Counted from the first letter of the stretch, positions 1 through 6,663 are shown. The stretch is DNA of 8,884 nt from Ramlibacter sp. (GCA_014376915.1 JACMQP010000009.1:1-8884), one strand, 5' to 3'. Numbers and translations are program-made. Notes: generated by a model from the letters alone, not told the origin.

Positions 1-125
1 TCGGGAAAGACGTGTACGACGTGCTGAGCCTGCGCGGTTCGCTCAACGCGCGCAACATCTTGGGCGGCACTGCGCCGGCCCAGGTGCGCCAGCAGATCGA
101 GCGGCACCGGGAGCGGCTCGCCTGA
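1..125 (+). CDS. argH: argininosuccinate lyase, C-terminal end (partial)
   Basis: Only the last 40 codons are present, read in the frame that starts at base 3 and stops at TGA 123-125. ArgH splits argininosuccinate into arginine and fumarate in the last step of arginine synthesis, in the cytoplasm. The visible tail contains [19 protein letters not shown] and ends in RHRERLA. The GGTAP-x-QV segment followed by an arginine-rich helix is the usual C-terminus of ArgH. The catalytic core lies outside the window, so the call rests on this tail alone. The next gene is convergent, only 21 bp away. An imperfect stem (TCCCTG 133-138 with CAGGGA 148-153) lies at the junction but has no T-run. Confidence 0.8.
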   Translation, partial: GKDVYDVLSLRGSLNARNILGGTAPAQVRQQIERHRERLA

Positions 126-146
126 AGCGGTTTCCCTGCCGCGGCC

Positions 147-977
147 TCAGGGAGCGGCGCTGGAGGCGACGTTGATGCGCAGCGGCGGCGCTGCGGCCAT
201 TTGCTGGTCGCCGAGGTTGTCCACCAGTTCCAGCCGCAGCACATAGTCGCCGCGCGGCGGGTTCAGCCAGACCTCTGTCTGGCCCTGGCGGAACTCGAGC
301 ACGTCTTTCTTGCCGCTGCGCTCCAGCGTTAGCCGGAAGTGCCCGCTCTCGGCCACCCTGGCATCGAGGTGGGCGATGTTGTAGCCACTGGCGTGGAATT
401 GCACGCGGAACGGCCCCTTCACCGCCTGCTGGTCCGCCACCCCGAGGATTTCCAGCCGCTTCGGGCCAAGCACGCCCGCTGGCGTGAGCTGTTTGTCCTG
501 CGCCGTGATCGTGACCTGCACCGGCTTGCTGAAGACAAAGTACGGAATGTGCCCCTGGTCGGCCAGCAGCAGGTTCAGCGTGTAGGTGCCGGGCTTGAGG
601 TCCACCAGCGCCTCCATCTGCCCTTTGCCGAAATGGATGTATTGGCTGGTGAAGGGCAGCGGCTTCTTGAAGTCGAGCGGGAGCGGCTGGTCGATCAGCA
701 GGTGGTGGTGGCCGGCACGGCCCGCCGTTTTGCCGGCGGGCACGATGCCGCGCATCGACAGGCCGAAGCGCAACACGAACGGTGCGACCCGGCTTTCGCC
801 ATCCTTGAGGTTGGTGAAATAGGCCTCCGGCTGGCGGTTCGGCGGCGGCTCCACCCAGGGGTGGTTCAATACCTCGGACGCCTGCGGGGCCGGGGCCGGT
901 TGCGCGACCGCCACCATGGGACTGGCCGCGAGGCCCAGAAACATGAGTAAAGGCAGGAGGTTGAGGTGGTTCCGCAT
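147..977 (-). CDS. secreted protein with DUF4399 domain and a degenerate second copy
   Basis: This is a 276-residue protein of unknown function. It begins with a classical signal peptide: MRNH, a hydrophobic stretch at about residues 6-24, and likely cleavage after VAVA near residue 25, so it should be periplasmic or outside the cell. Residues about 65-158 match the DUF4399 pattern: a GHHHLLID motif at 89-96, then YIHFGKGQ near 113-120, [20 protein letters not shown] and a final beta strand. Residues about 187-270 repeat the same order ([37 protein letters not shown]) but have lost two of the three histidines. DUF4399 has no established function; the histidine cluster could bind metal (inference). 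The ATG at 977 is chosen because it gives the complete signal peptide, although its ribosome site is weak. It is divergent from the two-component regulator gene and shares its upstream region. Confidence 0.85.
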   Translation of the reverse strand: MRNHLNLLPLLMFLGLAASPMVAVAQPAPAPQASEVLNHPWVEPPPNRQPEAYFTNLKDGESRVAPFVLRFGLSMRGIVPAGKTAGRAGHHHLLIDQPLPLDFKKPLPFTSQYIHFGKGQMEALVDLKPGTYTLNLLLADQGHIPYFVFSKPVQVTITAQDKQLTPAGVLGPKRLEILGVADQQAVKGPFRVQFHASGYNIAHLDARVAESGHFRLTLERSGKKDVLEFRQGQTEVWLNPPRGDYVLRLELVDNLGDQQMAAAPPLRINVASSAAP

Positions 978-1112
978 GGTGTTTCAATAACAATACTGAT
1001 CGGTCGCAATGTGCATTGATCAGTTTATATTGTACTTTATGTAACTACACGTTTCAGGCTGGCTTCAGCAGCGAGCTCGATAATCCGGAGTTTCTCCCGA
1101 GGATTTCTTCCC
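978..1112. promoter_or_regulatory. divergent promoter region with inverted and direct repeats
   Basis: This AT-rich stretch lies between the DUF4399 gene (-) and the response regulator gene (+) and must hold both promoters. ACTGATC (995-1001) and GATCAGT (1018-1024) form a perfect 7-bp inverted repeat with a 16-bp spacer. Inside it, CAATG (1007-1011) and CATTG (1014-1018) form a second one. TATATT at 1026-1031 resembles a -10 element for the + strand, but I find no good -35 at the right spacing. TTCAG (1053-1057) and TTCAG (1064-1068) are a direct repeat with an 11-bp period, the geometry of OmpR-family half-sites. CGAGGA near 1098-1103 is the likely ribosome binding site for the ATG at 1113. 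Confidence 0.45.
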
Positions 1113-1772
1113 ATGCGACTGCTGCTGGTCGAAGACGACGCCATGATCGGCGAAGCCATGCTGGACGTGCTCCGCGCCGAGCACTACGCCGTCGACTGGG
1201 TGCGCGACGGCGACATGGCCGACACCGCCCTGCGCAGCGAGCAGTACGACCTGGTGCTGCTGGATCTGGGCCTGCCGGGGCGCAGCGGACTGGAGGTGCT
1301 GCGGGCGCTGCGCTCGCGGCGCGAAACAGTCCCGGTGCTGGTCGCCACGGCGCGCGATGGCGTGGCCGACCGGATCGCCGGACTTGACGCCGGCGCCGAC
1401 GACTACGTGGTCAAGCCCTTCGACGTCGACGAACTGCTGGCCCGGATCCGCGCGCTGCTGCGCCGCAGCGCCGGGCGTGGAGAGCCGGTGTTCAGCCACC
1501 TGGGCGTGACCCTGAACCCGGCAACGCGCGAAGCTACTGTCAACGGCAACGCGGTGTCGCTCTCGGCGCGTGAATGGGCCGTCCTTGAGCCGATGCTGCA
1601 GCGGCCGGGCGCGGTGTTCTCCCGGACCCAGCTGGAACAGAAGCTCTACGGCTGGAAGGACGACATCAGCAGCAACGCCGTCGAGGTTTACGTCCACGGC
1701 TTGCGCAAGAAACTCGGCAGCGAAATGATCCAGACCGTGCGCGGCCTGGGCTACCTGGTGCCGCGCGAATGA
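1113..1772 (+). CDS. OmpR-family response regulator, QseB/PmrA subgroup
   Basis: This is a 219-residue two-component regulator that binds DNA when phosphorylated by its partner kinase. The receiver domain spans about residues 1-115. It has the acidic pocket E7-D8-D9, phospho-acceptor D51 in LLDLGLPG, T79 and K101 in VVKPF. A winged-helix output domain follows at about 127-218. The stretch LEQKLYGWKDDISSNAVEV and the VHGLRKKLG recognition-helix region are typical of the QseB/PmrA/BasR subgroup. Residue 78, just before T79, is alanine where LTARD is more common; all catalytic residues are intact. A GAGGA-type ribosome site supports the ATG at 1113. The stop overlaps the kinase start by four bases (ATGA), so the two are co-translated. 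Possible self-control through TTCAG-N6-TTCAG upstream is inference. Which QseB-like function it has cannot be told from sequence. Confidence 0.93.
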   Translation: MRLLLVEDDAMIGEAMLDVLRAEHYAVDWVRDGDMADTALRSEQYDLVLLDLGLPGRSGLEVLRALRSRRETVPVLVATARDGVADRIAGLDAGADDYVVKPFDVDELLARIRALLRRSAGRGEPVFSHLGVTLNPATREATVNGNAVSLSAREWAVLEPMLQRPGAVFSRTQLEQKLYGWKDDISSNAVEVYVHGLRKKLGSEMIQTVRGLGYLVPRE

Positions 1773-3106
1773 GCGCGGCCACCGTCCCACGCAGGGCTGC
1801 GCCGTCGTTGCGGCGCCGGCTGCTGTGGCTGGTGCTCGCCGCCATCGCGCTGGCGTCGCTGCTGCAGGCCAGTACCGCCTATCGCACGGCGCTGGTCCAG
1901 GCGGACGCCATGTTCGACGAGCACCTGCAGGAAATCGCGCGTTCGGTGCGCGGCGGCATGCCGTTCGCACCCGGCCCGCAGGCCGGCGATCCGGCTTACG
2001 ACTTCATGGTCCAGATCTGGGGTCCGGACGGCGCCCAGATCTTCCGCTCGCCACGTTCGCTGTTGCCGCCGCAGGCGGTGCTGGGATTCTCCGACGGCGT
2101 GGCCGGCGGCGTGCGCTATCGCGTGTACTCGCTGCAGACGCCGGAACAGACGGTGCAGATCGCGCAGGACCTCGATGCAAGACAGGCCCGGGCCCGGGCG
2201 CTGGCAGCTCGCGCGGTGCTGCCTATCGCGCTGCTGGCGCCGCTGCTGATGCTGGCGGTGTGGTGGCTGATCGACCGCTCGCTGGCGCCGGTCGAGCGCA
2301 CCCGGCGCCAGGTCGCGGCGCGCGTGGCGGACGACCTGTCGCCGCTGCCCGACGCCGGCCTGCCCGAGGAAGTGCTGCCGCTGGTGCAGGAGCTGAACCT
2401 GCTGTTCGGCCGGGTCCGGCTGGCCTTCGAGATCCAGCGCAATTTCGTCGCCGACGCCGCGCACGAACTGCGCTCGCCCCTCACCGTGCTCAAGCTGCAG
2501 GCGCAGGCGCTGCGACGGCCGCAGGACGAGGCCAGCCGCGACGCCGCCGTTGCCCGGCTGAACGAAGGCATCGACCGCGCGATCGACCTGGTCGGCCAGC
2601 TGCTGGTTCTGGCCCGCGAGGAAGGTGAGCGCCAGCGTGCCGCGCAATCGCAGCCGGTCGACCTTCCGGAACTGGTGCGGCAGGTCGTGTCCGAGCTGCT
2701 GCCGCAGGCGCAGGCAAGGCGCATCGACGTCGGGTTGCTGCCCGGCGACAACGAACCGCTGCCGGTGCTGGGCCAACCCGCGGCGGTGCATACCTTGCTG
2801 CGCAACCTGCTGGACAACGCGATCAAGTACACGCCCGATGGCGGCCAGGTCGACATTTCGCTGCAGCTGCGCGACCGTGCGCCTTGCCTGCTGGTCGAAG
2901 ACAGCGGCCCCGGCCTGCCCGAAGCCGAGCGCGAACGCGTGTTCGATCGCTTCTACCGGGTCTCCGGCGCTGGCGCCCAGGGCAGTGGCCTCGGGCTCGC
3001 GATCGTCAGAACCATCGCGGCCAGCCATGGCGCGACGGTGAACCTCGATCGTTCGCCGCGGCTGGGCGGCCTGCGCTGCGAAGTGCGTTTTCCGCGCGTC
3101 GCTTAA
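1769..3106 (+). CDS. sensor histidine kinase, QseC-like
   Basis: This is a 445-residue inner-membrane kinase, partner of the preceding regulator, with which it shares an ATGA overlap. Membrane segments are at about residues 18-35 and 150-168. The roughly 115-residue periplasmic part between them (FDEHLQEIARSV, then VQIWGPDGAQIFRS and ending near IAQDLDARQ) resembles the 2CSK_N sensor region of QseC/PmrB-like kinases. A short HAMP-like linker follows (LAPVERTRRQV). The H-box is VADAAHELRSPLTVLK with phosphorylated H232. The ATPase domain has the N-box RNLLDNAIKYTP (N346, N350), the G1 box EDSGPGL (D378), the F box FDRFYR (392-397) and the G2 box GSGLGL (405-410). It looks complete and active. 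The signal is not visible from sequence; QseC homologues have been linked to metals, catecholamines or envelope state, but none of these can be assigned here. Its stop codon TAA lies inside a putative operator for the next gene. Confidence 0.93.
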   Translation: MSAATVPRRAAPSLRRRLLWLVLAAIALASLLQASTAYRTALVQADAMFDEHLQEIARSVRGGMPFAPGPQAGDPAYDFMVQIWGPDGAQIFRSPRSLLPPQAVLGFSDGVAGGVRYRVYSLQTPEQTVQIAQDLDARQARARALAARAVLPIALLAPLLMLAVWWLIDRSLAPVERTRRQVAARVADDLSPLPDAGLPEEVLPLVQELNLLFGRVRLAFEIQRNFVADAAHELRSPLTVLKLQAQALRRPQDEASRDAAVARLNEGIDRAIDLVGQLLVLAREEGERQRAAQSQPVDLPELVRQVVSELLPQAQARRIDVGLLPGDNEPLPVLGQPAAVHTLLRNLLDNAIKYTPDGGQVDISLQLRDRAPCLLVEDSGPGLPEAERERVFDRFYRVSGAGAQGSGLGLAIVRTIAASHGATVNLDRSPRLGGLRCEVRFPRVA

Positions 3107-3118
3107 GCCTCTCCTAAG
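3102..3118 (+). promoter_or_regulatory. putative PmrA/QseB/BqsR-type operator
   Basis: CTTAAG (3102-3107), five bases, then CCTAAG (3113-3118) form a direct repeat with an 11-bp period. PmrA/BasR boxes are described as YTTAAK-N5-YTTAAK, and BqsR of Pseudomonas as TTAAG-N6-TTAAG; this site differs from the latter at one base. It overlaps the kinase stop codon and lies about 62 bp before the protease ATG, a sensible place for an activator of that gene. Because TTAA is self-complementary, the site is also an imperfect inverted repeat (CGCTTAAG and CCTAAGCG). I cannot find a convincing -10 element downstream. Confidence 0.45.
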
Positions 3119-3179
3119 CGCGGGGCGCCACAGTTGGGAAAGAGTTTTCCTTTTCTCCCATCCCGTCCAGGAGCAACCC

Positions 3180-4676
3180 ATGTCCCAAGCCCCCCTGAAA
3201 TCCGCGCCGCTGGTGCTGGCCTTGCTGGCGGCCGGCGTCCTCGGCGGCGTCGGCGTCGAGGCGATGCACCAGCGCCCCGCCGCCGCACCGGTCCCGATGG
3301 TCACTGCCGTTGCTGCACCCACCACCGCCGCAACGTCCAGCGGTGCGCCGGTCGGCACCATTGCGCCACCGGACTTCTCACAGATCACCACACGCTACGG
3401 CCCCGCCGTGGTCAACATCAGCGTCAGCGGCATGCGCAAGACCGCGGCCGAAGAGTCGGACCCCGGGGTCTTGCAGGGTGACCCGTTCGAGTTCTTCCGC
3501 CGCTTCCAACAGGGGCCGGGCCAGGGCCACGGCATGCCGCGCAACGTGCCGGTGCGCGGCCAGGGCTCCGGCTTCATCGTCAGCGCCGACGGCATCATCC
3601 TGACCAACGCCCACGTCGTGAAGGACGCCAGCGAGGTGACGGTGAAGCTGACCGACCGCCGCGAATTCCGGGCCAAGGTACTGGGCGCCGACCCAAAGAC
3701 CGATGTCGCCGTGCTGAAGATCGAGGCCAAGGACTTGCCCGTCGTCGCGCTGGGCAACGTGAAGGACCTGCGCGTCGGCGAATGGGTGCTGGCCATCGGC
3801 TCGCCGTTCGGCTTCGAGAACACCGTCACCGCCGGCGTGGTCAGCGCCAAGGGCCGCTCGCTGCCGGACGACAGTGCCGTGCCTTTCATCCAGACCGACG
3901 TCGCCGTCAACCCCGGCAACTCGGGCGGGCCGCTGTTCAACTCGCGCGGCGAAGTGGTCGGCATCAACTCGCAGATCTACAGCCAGTCGGGCGGCTACAT
4001 GGGCGTGTCGTTCGCGATCCCGATCGACGTCGCCAGCAGCGTGCAGAAGCAGATCGTGACCACCGGCAAGGTGCAGCATGCGCGGCTCGGTGTCGCGGTG
4101 CAGGAAGTGAACCAGGCGCTGGCCGATTCGTTCAACCTCGACCGGCCGCAAGGCGCGCTGGTCTCCAGCGTCGAGAACGGCAGCCCCGCCGACAAGGCCG
4201 GCCTGCAGCCCGGCGACGTGATCCGCGCCGTCGACGGTCAACCGATCGTCGCTTCCGGCGACCTGCCGGCCATCATCAGCCGCTCGACGCCGGGCGACAC
4301 GGTGAAACTGGATATCTGGCGCAAGGGCAGCGCGGTGGCGCTGTCGGCGCGGCTGGCCAGCGCCGCCGACAAGGTGGCCAGGGGCGAGGCCGGTCCGGAA
4401 GCCGGCGACGGCGGCCGGCTGGGACTGGCGCTGCGGCCGCTGGAAGGCGCCGAGAAGCGCCAGGCTGGGGTGGCCGGTGGCCTGCTGGTCGAGGACGTAA
4501 GCGGCGCCGCGGCCCGGGCGGGTGTCGAGGCCGGCGACGTGCTGCTGGCCGTGAACGGCGCGCCCGTCACAAGCATCGAGCAGGTCCGCTCGGTGGTGGC
4601 CAGGTCGGGCAAGTCGGTGGCGCTGCTGATCCAGCGCGGCGAGGACAAGATCTTCGTGCCGGTGCGCATCGGCTGA
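3180..4676 (+). CDS. htrA: HtrA/DegP/MucD-type periplasmic serine protease, two PDZ domains
   Basis: This is a 498-residue envelope quality-control protease that degrades misfolded periplasmic proteins. A hydrophobic N-terminal segment (about residues 9-27) is a signal peptide or, as no clear cleavage site is seen, a membrane anchor. An alanine/proline-rich linker runs to about 60. The trypsin-like domain (about 65-290) carries the triad H145 (TNAHVV), D175 (DPKTDVAVLKI) and S248 (GNSGGPL), all intact. DPFEFFRRF at 101-109 starts the LA-loop region. PDZ1 spans about 298-392 (HARLGVAVQEV, PADKAGLQPGDVI) and PDZ2 about 413-495 (AARAGVEAGDVLLAVNG). Family proteins are usually 450-500 residues, so it is full length. 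AGGAG at 3169-3173 supports the ATG at 3180. It follows the kinase by 73 bp, so it may be cotranscribed, driven from its own putative operator, or both. DegQ and MucD are equally valid names; sequence alone does not separate them. Confidence 0.93.
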   Translation: MSQAPLKSAPLVLALLAAGVLGGVGVEAMHQRPAAAPVPMVTAVAAPTTAATSSGAPVGTIAPPDFSQITTRYGPAVVNISVSGMRKTAAEESDPGVLQGDPFEFFRRFQQGPGQGHGMPRNVPVRGQGSGFIVSADGIILTNAHVVKDASEVTVKLTDRREFRAKVLGADPKTDVAVLKIEAKDLPVVALGNVKDLRVGEWVLAIGSPFGFENTVTAGVVSAKGRSLPDDSAVPFIQTDVAVNPGNSGGPLFNSRGEVVGINSQIYSQSGGYMGVSFAIPIDVASSVQKQIVTTGKVQHARLGVAVQEVNQALADSFNLDRPQGALVSSVENGSPADKAGLQPGDVIRAVDGQPIVASGDLPAIISRSTPGDTVKLDIWRKGSAVALSARLASAADKVARGEAGPEAGDGGRLGLALRPLEGAEKRQAGVAGGLLVEDVSGAAARAGVEAGDVLLAVNGAPVTSIEQVRSVVARSGKSVALLIQRGEDKIFVPVRIG

Positions 4677-4684
4677 AGGTGCGA

Positions 4685-4714
4685 CCCATCACGCGACGCA
4701 AGTTGCGTGATGGG
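4685..4714. terminator. 10-bp perfect stem-loop after the protease gene, no U-tract
   Basis: CCCATCACGC (4685-4694) and GCGTGATGGG (4705-4714) are perfect reverse complements around a 10-base loop. A competing inner pairing, CGCAA (4697-4701) with TTGCG (4703-4707), also exists. It starts nine bases after the protease stop. The lack of a T-run means it is not a textbook intrinsic terminator. It may protect the mRNA 3' end, act with Rho, or control read-through into the flavoenzyme gene. Confidence 0.5.
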
Positions 4715-4738
4715 CTGGGGCTGAAGCTGGGGCGGGGG
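4712..4738 (+). other. putative G-quadruplex tract
   Basis: Four G-runs on the + strand, GGG (4712-4714), GGGG (4717-4720), GGGG (4729-4732) and GGGGG (4734-4738), are separated by loops of 2, 8 and 1 bases. One loop is just over the usual limit of seven. The first run is also the end of the right arm of the preceding stem-loop, so the two structures would compete. A C-rich strand would be its partner. Formation is not proven. Confidence 0.4.
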
Positions 4739-4815
4739 TCACATGAGCAAAATTGTGCGCGCCGCCAGATTTCTTCAAACCGGTGCCGGCAGCAGGCAGT
4801 AGCATTCCCCAAACC

Positions 4816-4821
4816 GAGGAG
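4816..4821 (+). promoter_or_regulatory. ribosome binding site that decides the TTG start
   Basis: GAGGAG is a strong Shine-Dalgarno match six bases before the TTG at 4828-4830. An in-frame ATG at 4753 would add 25 residues (beginning CAPPDFFKP) that do not resemble the family N-terminus and has no comparable ribosome site. Confidence 0.75.
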
Positions 4822-4827
4822 ACTGCG

Positions 4828-5976
4828 TTGCCCGTCATCACCACCATCGAGGACCTGCGGGTCCTGGCGAAGAAACGCGTGCCCCGCATGTTCTACGACT
4901 ACGCCGATTCCGGGTCGTGGACCGAAAGCACCTACCGCGCCAACGAGGCCGATTTCGAGCGGATCAAGTTCCGCCAGCGGGTGGCGGTGAACATGGAGAA
5001 CCGCAGCACCCGGGTCAGGATGATCGGCCAGGATGCCGCGATGCCGGTGGCGATCGCGCCGACCGGGCTGACCGGCATGCAGCACGCCGACGGCGAGATC
5101 CTGGCGGCGCGAGCGGCCAAGAAGTTCGGCATCCCGTTCACGCTGTCGACCATGAGCATCTGCTCGATCGAGGATGTGGCCCAGGCCACCGACCGCCACC
5201 CGTTCTGGTTCCAGCTGTATGTGATGCGCGACCGCGCCTTCATCGAGCGCCTGGTCGACCGGGCCAGTGCCGCGAACTGCTCGGCGCTGGTGCTGACGCT
5301 GGACCTGCAGATGATCGGCCAGCGCCACAAGGACATCATCAACGGGCTGTCGGCGCCGCCGAAGCTGACGCTGCCCAACATCCTGAACATGATGAGCAAG
5401 CCCTCCTGGTGCCTGGGGATGCTAGGCACGAAGCGGCGCAACTTCGGCAACATCTTCGGCCACGTCAAGGGCATCGAGAACATGGGCTCGCTGTCTGAAT
5501 GGACGGCCAAGCAGTTCGACCCGGCGCTGTCGTGGAAGGACGTCGAATGGATCAGGAAGCTCTGGGGCGGCAAACTGATCCTCAAGGGCATCCAGGACGC
5601 GGAGGACGCGCGGCTGGCGGCCGACACCGGCGCCGACGCGCTGATCGTCTCCAACCATGGCGGCCGCCAGCTCGATGGTGCGCCCTCCTCGATCTCGGCA
5701 CTGCCGGCCATCGTCGAGGCCGTGGGGCACCGCATGGAGGTGCACATGGATGGCGGTATCCGCTCCGGCCAGAGCGTGCTCAAGGCCTGGGCGCTGGGCG
5801 CCCGCGGCACCTACATCGGCCGCTCGATGCTGTACGGGCTCGGCGCAATGGGCGAGGAAGGCGTGACCAGGGCGCTGCAGATCATTCACAAGGAACTGGA
5901 CTTCACCATGGCCTTCTGCGGCCACACCGACATCCAGAAGGTGGACCAGTCCATCCTGCTGCGCGGCACCTATTGA
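4828..5976 (+). CDS. lldD: FMN-dependent alpha-hydroxy-acid oxidase/dehydrogenase (L-lactate dehydrogenase family)
   Basis: This is a 382-residue flavoenzyme that oxidises an L-2-hydroxy acid, probably L-lactate, to the keto acid and passes electrons to quinone or oxygen at the inner face of the membrane. It starts at TTG behind a strong GAGGAG site and begins PVITTIEDLRVLAKKRVPR, as family members do. Visible FMN/substrate residues are Y25 (YDYADSGS), APTGL at 77-81, Y131 (FQLYVMRDR), D159, K253 (LILKG), catalytic H277 and R280 (SNHGGRQLDGAPSS), and MDGGIRSG and GARGTYIGR for FMN phosphate binding. The length matches the family. The stretch IGQRHKDIINGLSAPPKLTL marks the LldD2-like branch found in many betaproteobacteria and actinobacteria. 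No lldP or lldR neighbour is present, so lactate is inferred rather than shown; glycolate, mandelate or another hydroxy acid remains possible. The symbol names the family, not a proven substrate. Confidence 0.9.
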   Translation: MPVITTIEDLRVLAKKRVPRMFYDYADSGSWTESTYRANEADFERIKFRQRVAVNMENRSTRVRMIGQDAAMPVAIAPTGLTGMQHADGEILAARAAKKFGIPFTLSTMSICSIEDVAQATDRHPFWFQLYVMRDRAFIERLVDRASAANCSALVLTLDLQMIGQRHKDIINGLSAPPKLTLPNILNMMSKPSWCLGMLGTKRRNFGNIFGHVKGIENMGSLSEWTAKQFDPALSWKDVEWIRKLWGGKLILKGIQDAEDARLAADTGADALIVSNHGGRQLDGAPSSISALPAIVEAVGHRMEVHMDGGIRSGQSVLKAWALGARGTYIGRSMLYGLGAMGEEGVTRALQIIHKELDFTMAFCGHTDIQKVDQSILLRGTY

Positions 5977-5981
5977 GCCCG

Positions 5982-5999
5982 GCGCGCCATCAGGCGCGC
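5982..5999. terminator. GC-only hairpin between convergent genes
   Basis: GCGCGCC (5982-5988) and GGCGCGC (5993-5999) form a perfect 7-bp stem with the loop ATCA, between the flavoenzyme stop (5974-5976) and the end of the minus-strand kinase-like gene, whose stop codon lies in the loop. It has no T-run on either strand. A bidirectional, U-tract-free terminator or mRNA end is plausible. Confidence 0.4.
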
Positions 6000-6502
6000 G
6001 GCCGGAAGTCAGGGCCTGGCAGCCGCGACAGCCGCTGCTTGGGGCCGCGGTAGGCCTCGAACAGCGCCTCGTGCGCCTGCAGCGAGATATCGCCGTCGCG
6101 GTGGTAGTAGTCCGCCACCCACGCCAGCAGCATGCCCAGCTTGCGGTCCTGCTCGGCGCGCGAGCGGTACTTGTGCGGCTCCCAGGGACGCGTGCGGCAG
6201 TTGGCCAGGCACTGGTCGATGCCCGGGTCCAGCAGCAACAGGTGCGGCCGGTACTGCAGGCTGGTGGCGATCAGGTCCGGATAGCAGCCCTCCGCGACCC
6301 ATTCCGGATAGGCGCGGCAGAAGGCGTTGACATCGGCGACCGCGGCAGCGTGCGAGCGCGGCACTGCGATCCGGTCCGGTTCCCAGGCCACGATGTCCAG
6401 GTCCAGCAGGGCCAGGTCCCGCTGGCCGGCCAATTGCCAGGCCAGGGTCGACTTGCCCGAGCCGGCGTTTCCGATGATTGCAAAGCGGTTGGTTCGTTTC
6501 AC
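5990..6502 (-). CDS. small P-loop NTPase, kinase-like (AAA family ATPase)
   Basis: A protein of about 170 residues with a Walker A motif near the N-terminus (FAIIGNAGSGKSTLA, K17). A LLDLD strand follows, and later a Walker-B-like strand LLLLDPG. The C-terminal part, with RPWEPHKYRSRAEQD, LLAWVADYYHRDGD and EALFEAYRGPKQ, is the signature of a family often labelled adenylate-kinase-like or shikimate-kinase-like. Its substrate is unknown; a small-molecule or nucleotide phosphotransfer role is inference. The GTG at 6502 is preferred because it gives the N-terminus VKRTNRFAIIGNAGSGKS expected for the family, although its ribosome site is weak. A TTG at 6541 would add 13 residues and has GAAGGG about ten bases upstream. 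It is convergent with the flavoenzyme gene, 13 bp apart, and has no obvious partner. Confidence 0.75.
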   Translation of the reverse strand: MKRTNRFAIIGNAGSGKSTLAWQLAGQRDLALLDLDIVAWEPDRIAVPRSHAAAVADVNAFCRAYPEWVAEGCYPDLIATSLQYRPHLLLLDPGIDQCLANCRTRPWEPHKYRSRAEQDRKLGMLLAWVADYYHRDGDISLQAHEALFEAYRGPKQRLSRLPGPDFRPRA

Positions 6503-6663
6503 GATGCCGCAAGCGTCGCACAGAACGGGTGCAGCGGCCAACCCGCTATAACCCTTCGATGCAAGCTTCTTGCGTGTCGGGTGGATTGATTTCGGCGCCG
6601 GGAGCCAGATCGCCGTCCCCTATTCGAAGCACCCTCGGGCTTGTAAAAGTTCTTTTCAGCGAC
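6503..6663. other. intergenic stretch, mostly unexplained
   Basis: This holds the upstream region of the minus-strand P-loop gene and, if real, of the small membrane protein on the + strand. CTATAA (6546-6551) reads as TTATAG on the minus strand and could be a -10 for the P-loop gene if that starts at 6502, but no matching -35 is seen. AAAAG-TT-CTTTT near 6646-6657 is a short inverted repeat just before the small ORF. Nothing else is recognisable. Confidence 0.3.

Noticed and set aside
133..153. TCCCTG/CAGGGA stem between argH and the DUF4399 gene as a bidirectional terminator
   Set aside because: Only six pairs around nine bases, and no T-run on either strand, so not strong enough for a feature of its own.
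3137..3154. GGAAA-GAGT-TTTCC followed by TTTT as an intrinsic terminator between kinase and protease
   Set aside because: The 5-bp, A/T-rich stem is too weak, and the T-run is only four bases; at most a minor attenuator.
1751..3391. Long minus-strand open frame (546 residues) opposite the sensor kinase
   Set aside because: It is antisense to a complete histidine kinase and part of the protease, has the arginine/glutamine/histidine-rich composition typical of GC-rich shadow frames, and no recognisable motif.
3378..4241. Minus-strand frame opposite the protease gene
   Set aside because: Shadow of the HtrA reading frame; no family likeness and no ribosome site.
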